A DNA stretch of 34,087 nt from Clostridia bacterium (lineage in GTDB: Bacteria; Bacillota; Clostridia; Oscillospirales; CAG-272), in assembly GCA_017453365.1 (NCBI GenBank), contig JAFTKH010000019.1, positions 1 to 34,087 of the forward strand. Direction: 5' to 3'. Each line of letters begins with the position of its first letter. Position 1 is the first letter of the stretch. A program made the position numbers and the translations under genes. Positions 32,054 through 34,087 of this stretch are shown here, one piece after another. The notes under the pieces are model-generated. The model was not told the origin of the DNA, did no database searches, and saw nothing but the letters and a program-made list of their open reading frames with translations.

Positions 32054-32082
32054 ATTGTAGACCAATGAAGAAGAATTGTCAA
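32054..32082 (-). promoter_or_regulatory. Promoter of the exporter-DUF1854-propeller operon
   Basis: Minus strand: TTGACA (32082-32077), a 17-base spacer and TACAAT (32059-32054). Region 32085-32180 beyond it is T-rich with no feature recognised. Confidence 0.88.
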
Positions 32083-32180
32083 TACGTTTTTTAATTTTTT
32101 TTGTTTTTTTGTTACAGCTTGATGGAAACAGTTGTACGTTGGTTATGCTTTCTCATTTATTCAGGCTTTTAGGTATGATT

Positions 32181-32675
32181 TTAAAGCTTATTCATTACAG
32201 TCATTCTTATTTTACACATTCCGTAGGGCAAGAGTTTTACTGCTCTTACGGTATTGTCGAGTCTGATGTCCTTCCCCATAGGAAGCCGCGGTGTGAAGGT
32301 ATAATCGCCGTATCCGGGCGCTGCCTGCCCGCCGTTCCTTTTCGGGTCGTTCTTATCGGGAAGAAAATTCGTGATTTTCTTCACCTCTGCGCTGACATAG
32401 AGGGCACTCTCCTTTTCACGAAGAGAGGTAAAGGCGTTCTCATTAAAGCTATAGCTGCCAAGGAGCGCGTAGCGCCACTCGCTCTTCGGGCGTATATCAT
32501 AGGCGGGAAAGTGAGGCCCAGCGGTATCGGCATCGGAGCGTGCTATTCTCTATTCGTCTATCGGCAGAAAGAATACGAGAGGTCCTTTTCGTAAATATAC
32601 GCCGGGAGCACTTTTTATCTCCTCGATATCACTCGCGATGTTCACTGTGTTAACTCGAAACGTCGGCGAAGTACG
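32181..32675 (-). pseudogene. Degraded C-terminal end of a DUF1680/GH127-like glycosidase
   Basis: Read on the minus strand in one frame, the segment gives family-like blocks in order: YLRKGPLVFFLPIDE, then a TAG stop (32552-32550), then FPAYDIRPKSEWRYALLG, and finally VKLLPYGMCKIRMT before TAA at 32181. These match the C-terminal beta-sandwich region of DUF1680-type (beta-L-arabinofuranosidase-like, GH127) proteins as I know them (GPLVFALPI, PTSPWNYAL, LIPYGCTKLR). The catalytic barrel is absent. The 5' side runs directly into the promoter of the AraC gene on the other strand. This is the remnant of a deleted carbohydrate gene with an internal stop. The upstream limit is approximate. Confidence 0.65.
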
Positions 32676-32704
32676 TTGACAAAGCTCTAAAAAATATGTA
32701 TAAT
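32676..32704 (+). promoter_or_regulatory. Consensus promoter of the second AraC regulator
   Basis: TTGACA (32676-32681), a 17-base spacer and TATAAT (32699-32704). The predicted start lies at about 32711, only ~7 bases before the likely ATG. Confidence 0.9.
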
Positions 32705-32717
32705 ACTATTGGGGGTG

Positions 32718-33512
32718 ATGGATACGTTAGTAGAAAGCATAGACATTAGCCGATATCATTATTCGAAATTCACGTCGAGTTTTCCCGATGAGGCACCGCA
32801 CGTGCAAAATCTTCCCTTCCTTTGCATCGTTCAGTCGAAGGAGGGGCGTTACGGCATATCACTCGGCGACGGCGAGGAGAAGAAGACCCTCGAGGGCGGC
32901 TTTTACATAGCTCCGTCGTTCGTTATTCAGCGGCTCCGCCACCTAGTAAACCCCAACAGTCGAAGCTTTTCGGGCAGATATCTGTTTCTCGACGTTATAG
33001 TGAACAAGCGCTACCGCCTCGAGGATATTTATGATTTTCCGTCGGTGACGAACGAAAATGAGTCGCATATTTTCGACGCGCATTTCGACAGGTACGATGC
33101 CGCGGAGTCGGTCTGTGAGAGAATGCAGATAATATACTCTATTCTCTGCGACCTGATACGTATCTCGATAGAAAGGCCAATCTCCAAAAATATGGAGATT
33201 TATCCACTCGTCGAATACATTCACGAGCACTACAGCGAAAACATCTCCGTTCGCGATATGGCGGAAATTTTAAAAACCTCTGAGTCCAACTTATATGTGA
33301 TATTCAAGCGAGCTACGGGAACCTCGCCGATAAAGTTTCTCTCTGACGTGAGGCTGTCGGTTGCGTGTGGGATGCTTCATCAGGGCGGGAGAAGTATTGC
33401 AGAAATAGCCGAAAGTGTTGGAATCCCCGATCAGTTCTATTTCAGCAGGCTTTTTAAGCAGAGATACGGTCTCTCCCCCGTGCAGTACAGAAAAAAGAAG
33501 ATGTGGAGATAG
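32718..33512 (+). CDS. AraC-family transcriptional regulator
   Basis: This 264-residue protein has a divergent N-terminal sensing domain (about 1-150) and a C-terminal AraC DNA-binding domain (about 165-262). The latter carries two helix-turn-helix motifs (ISVRDMAEILKTSESNLYVIFKRATGTSPIKFL and RSIAEIAESVGIPDQFYFSRLFKQRYGLSPVQYRKK). The frame opens at a TTG (32709). The ATG at 32718 is chosen, but its GGGGGTG lies directly against it and the transcript should begin at about 32711, so the mRNA may be nearly leaderless. It is next to a dead glycosidase gene that it may once have controlled. The exporter operon lies ~640 bases away and could be another target. Confidence 0.88.
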   Translation: MDTLVESIDISRYHYSKFTSSFPDEAPHVQNLPFLCIVQSKEGRYGISLGDGEEKKTLEGGFYIAPSFVIQRLRHLVNPNSRSFSGRYLFLDVIVNKRYRLEDIYDFPSVTNENESHIFDAHFDRYDAAESVCERMQIIYSILCDLIRISIERPISKNMEIYPLVEYIHEHYSENISVRDMAEILKTSESNLYVIFKRATGTSPIKFLSDVRLSVACGMLHQGGRSIAEIAESVGIPDQFYFSRLFKQRYGLSPVQYRKKKMWR

Positions 33513-33553
33513 TAACTTGTCGAAAATGCGTACACATATTCGGGAAACGGGTC

Positions 33554-33582
33554 TTGACAAACAACCGTAAAGATGATAAAAT
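33554..33582 (+). promoter_or_regulatory. Promoter reading into the terminal non-coding repeat
   Basis: TTGACA (33554-33559), a 17-base spacer and TAAAAT (33577-33582), followed by no credible gene. A 9-bp perfect inverted repeat, CGGGAAACG (33541-33549) and CGTTTCCCG (33592-33600), flanks the promoter. Confidence 0.82.
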
Positions 33583-33616
33583 AATCGAGGTCGTTTCCCG
33601 AGGTTTCCTCCTCGAG

Positions 33617-33790
33617 AATATTGCCAAGCGAGCAGATGACAACTTAAACAGCACTAAGCGGAACAACCGTCGCAAACATTACCGCGAGCGGCAAACTCTC
33701 GAGACCTTACCGAGAGTAATTACAATCCAAAACTTAATAATTATTTCTACCCGTGGTTAGCCAGCGAAAAGAATTGATTATTCTTTTCGC
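33617..33790 (+). repeat. 174-bp repeat, copy A
   Basis: The copy starts at AATATTGCCAAGCG and ends with the GCGAAAAGAAT/ATTCTTTTCGC hairpin. It is identical to copy B at 169 of 174 positions. No inverted terminal repeats or transposase are associated. Confidence 0.93.
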
Positions 33791-33913
33791 TAAGCGGTGT
33801 CACACAGAGTACGAGAAATTTGAGCACAGCTTGCGAAGCGAAAAATTTCGACATACGAATGTGACCGGGTACAGCTGGATAGCGCGCGAGACTCCGCATT
33901 CCGCCCACAGCGG

Positions 33914-34087
33914 AATATTGCCAAGCGAGCAGATGACAACTCAAATAGCACTAAGCGGAACAACCGTCGCAAACAGTACCGCGCGCGGCAAACTCTCGAG
34001 ACCTTACAGAGAGTAATTACAATCCAAAACTTAATAATTATTTCTACCCGTGGTTAGCCAGCGAAAAGAATTGATTATTCTTTTCGC
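33914..34087 (+). repeat. 174-bp repeat, copy B, ends at the window edge
   Basis: This is the second copy, 297 bp after copy A and the same length. It stops exactly at the end of the window, which suggests an assembly break at a further copy. The 123-bp spacer between the copies is unrelated to the sequence before copy A except for a hairpin in the same position. Confidence 0.93.

Larger units (their letters stand above)
33589..34087 (+). ncRNA. Putative structured RNA containing a tandem repeat, runs off the window
   Basis: The region after the promoter at 33554-33582 has no supported gene for ~500 bases. It contains several possible stems: GAGG-N6-CCTC before copy A, replaced by TTCCGC/GCGGAA before copy B; CCGC/GCGG; CTCT/AGAG; and a strong GCGAAAAGAAT/ATTCTTTTCGC closing hairpin in each copy. 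Between the copies GAAATTT (33815-33821) pairs with AAATTTC (33843-33849), inside GTCACA/TGTGAC. Conserved sequence with alternative stems suggests RNA. The family is not recognised, and the 3' end is outside the window. Confidence 0.5.

Noticed and set aside
32076-32594. 172-codon open frame on the plus strand in the gap before the second AraC gene
   Set aside because: The opposite strand carries recognisable glycosidase C-terminal blocks in one frame, so this is a shadow of the pseudogene.
33454-33972. Two short minus-strand frames, both beginning MRRLFRLVLF
   Set aside because: Their likeness is explained by the 174-bp DNA repeat. There is no ribosome site or promoter on that strand, and the frames differ after the repeat.
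33617-34087. CRISPR array
   Set aside because: The repeat is 174 bp with only two copies and a 123-bp spacer. CRISPR repeats are 24-48 bp with short regular spacers, and no cas gene is present.

Overview
The window is 34 kb of bacterial DNA. It looks like an uncultured gut- or rumen-type member of the Bacillota (class Clostridia). The basis is a Trp T-box and a lysine riboswitch with Bacillota-style terminators, near-consensus TTGACA-N17-TATAAT promoters, AGGAGG-type ribosome sites, lysine synthesis through meso-diaminopimelate dehydrogenase, a Bacillus/Clostridium-type collagen-like surface protein, and YtrA-type ABC and Feo modules. No genus can be named from sequence alone. The window begins inside a collagen-like repeat and ends exactly at the end of the second copy of a 174-bp non-coding repeat. 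It is therefore probably a whole contig broken at repeats on both sides.

Layout. 1-741: 3' part of a collagen-like gene. 1030-7033 (minus strand): an OmpR-type response regulator and histidine kinase with two membrane-protein genes, a small charged protein, two more paralogous small membrane proteins, and cardiolipin synthase. Four of these transcription units carry TTAACA-like hexamers, mostly at 11-bp steps, which suggests one locally clustered envelope regulon. 7339-9976: trpB and an alpha/beta hydrolase under a tryptophan T-box. 10025-12997: feoA, feoB and a FeoB-associated Cys-rich peptide, with a palindromic operator at the feoA start site and a second copy before feoB. 13049-16905: a membrane protein, then a YtrA-like operon (GntR regulator, ABC ATPase, permease, lipoprotein). 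16949-21426: lysine riboswitch and dapA-dapB-ddh-lysA.

21440-22436 is mostly non-coding. It holds two related structured RNAs in tandem, each with its own promoter and terminator hairpin. 22595-26430: two DegT-family PLP aminotransferases and a divergent AraC regulator. 26485-32082 (minus): an ABC exporter with an N-terminal extension and zinc-ribbon-like Cys pairs, a DUF1854 protein, and an 874-residue FG-GAP beta-propeller protein without a signal peptide. 32181-32675: the degraded 3' end of a DUF1680/GH127-like glycosidase gene. 32676-33512: another AraC regulator. 33541-34087: a promoter followed by a tandem non-coding repeat that runs off the window.

The most novel candidates are the tandem structured RNA pair (21.8-22.4 kb), the terminal repeat RNA (33.6-34.1 kb), the exporter/DUF1854/propeller operon, and the two-component regulon with its direct-repeat boxes. 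All family assignments come from reading motifs in the translations; no database search was run.
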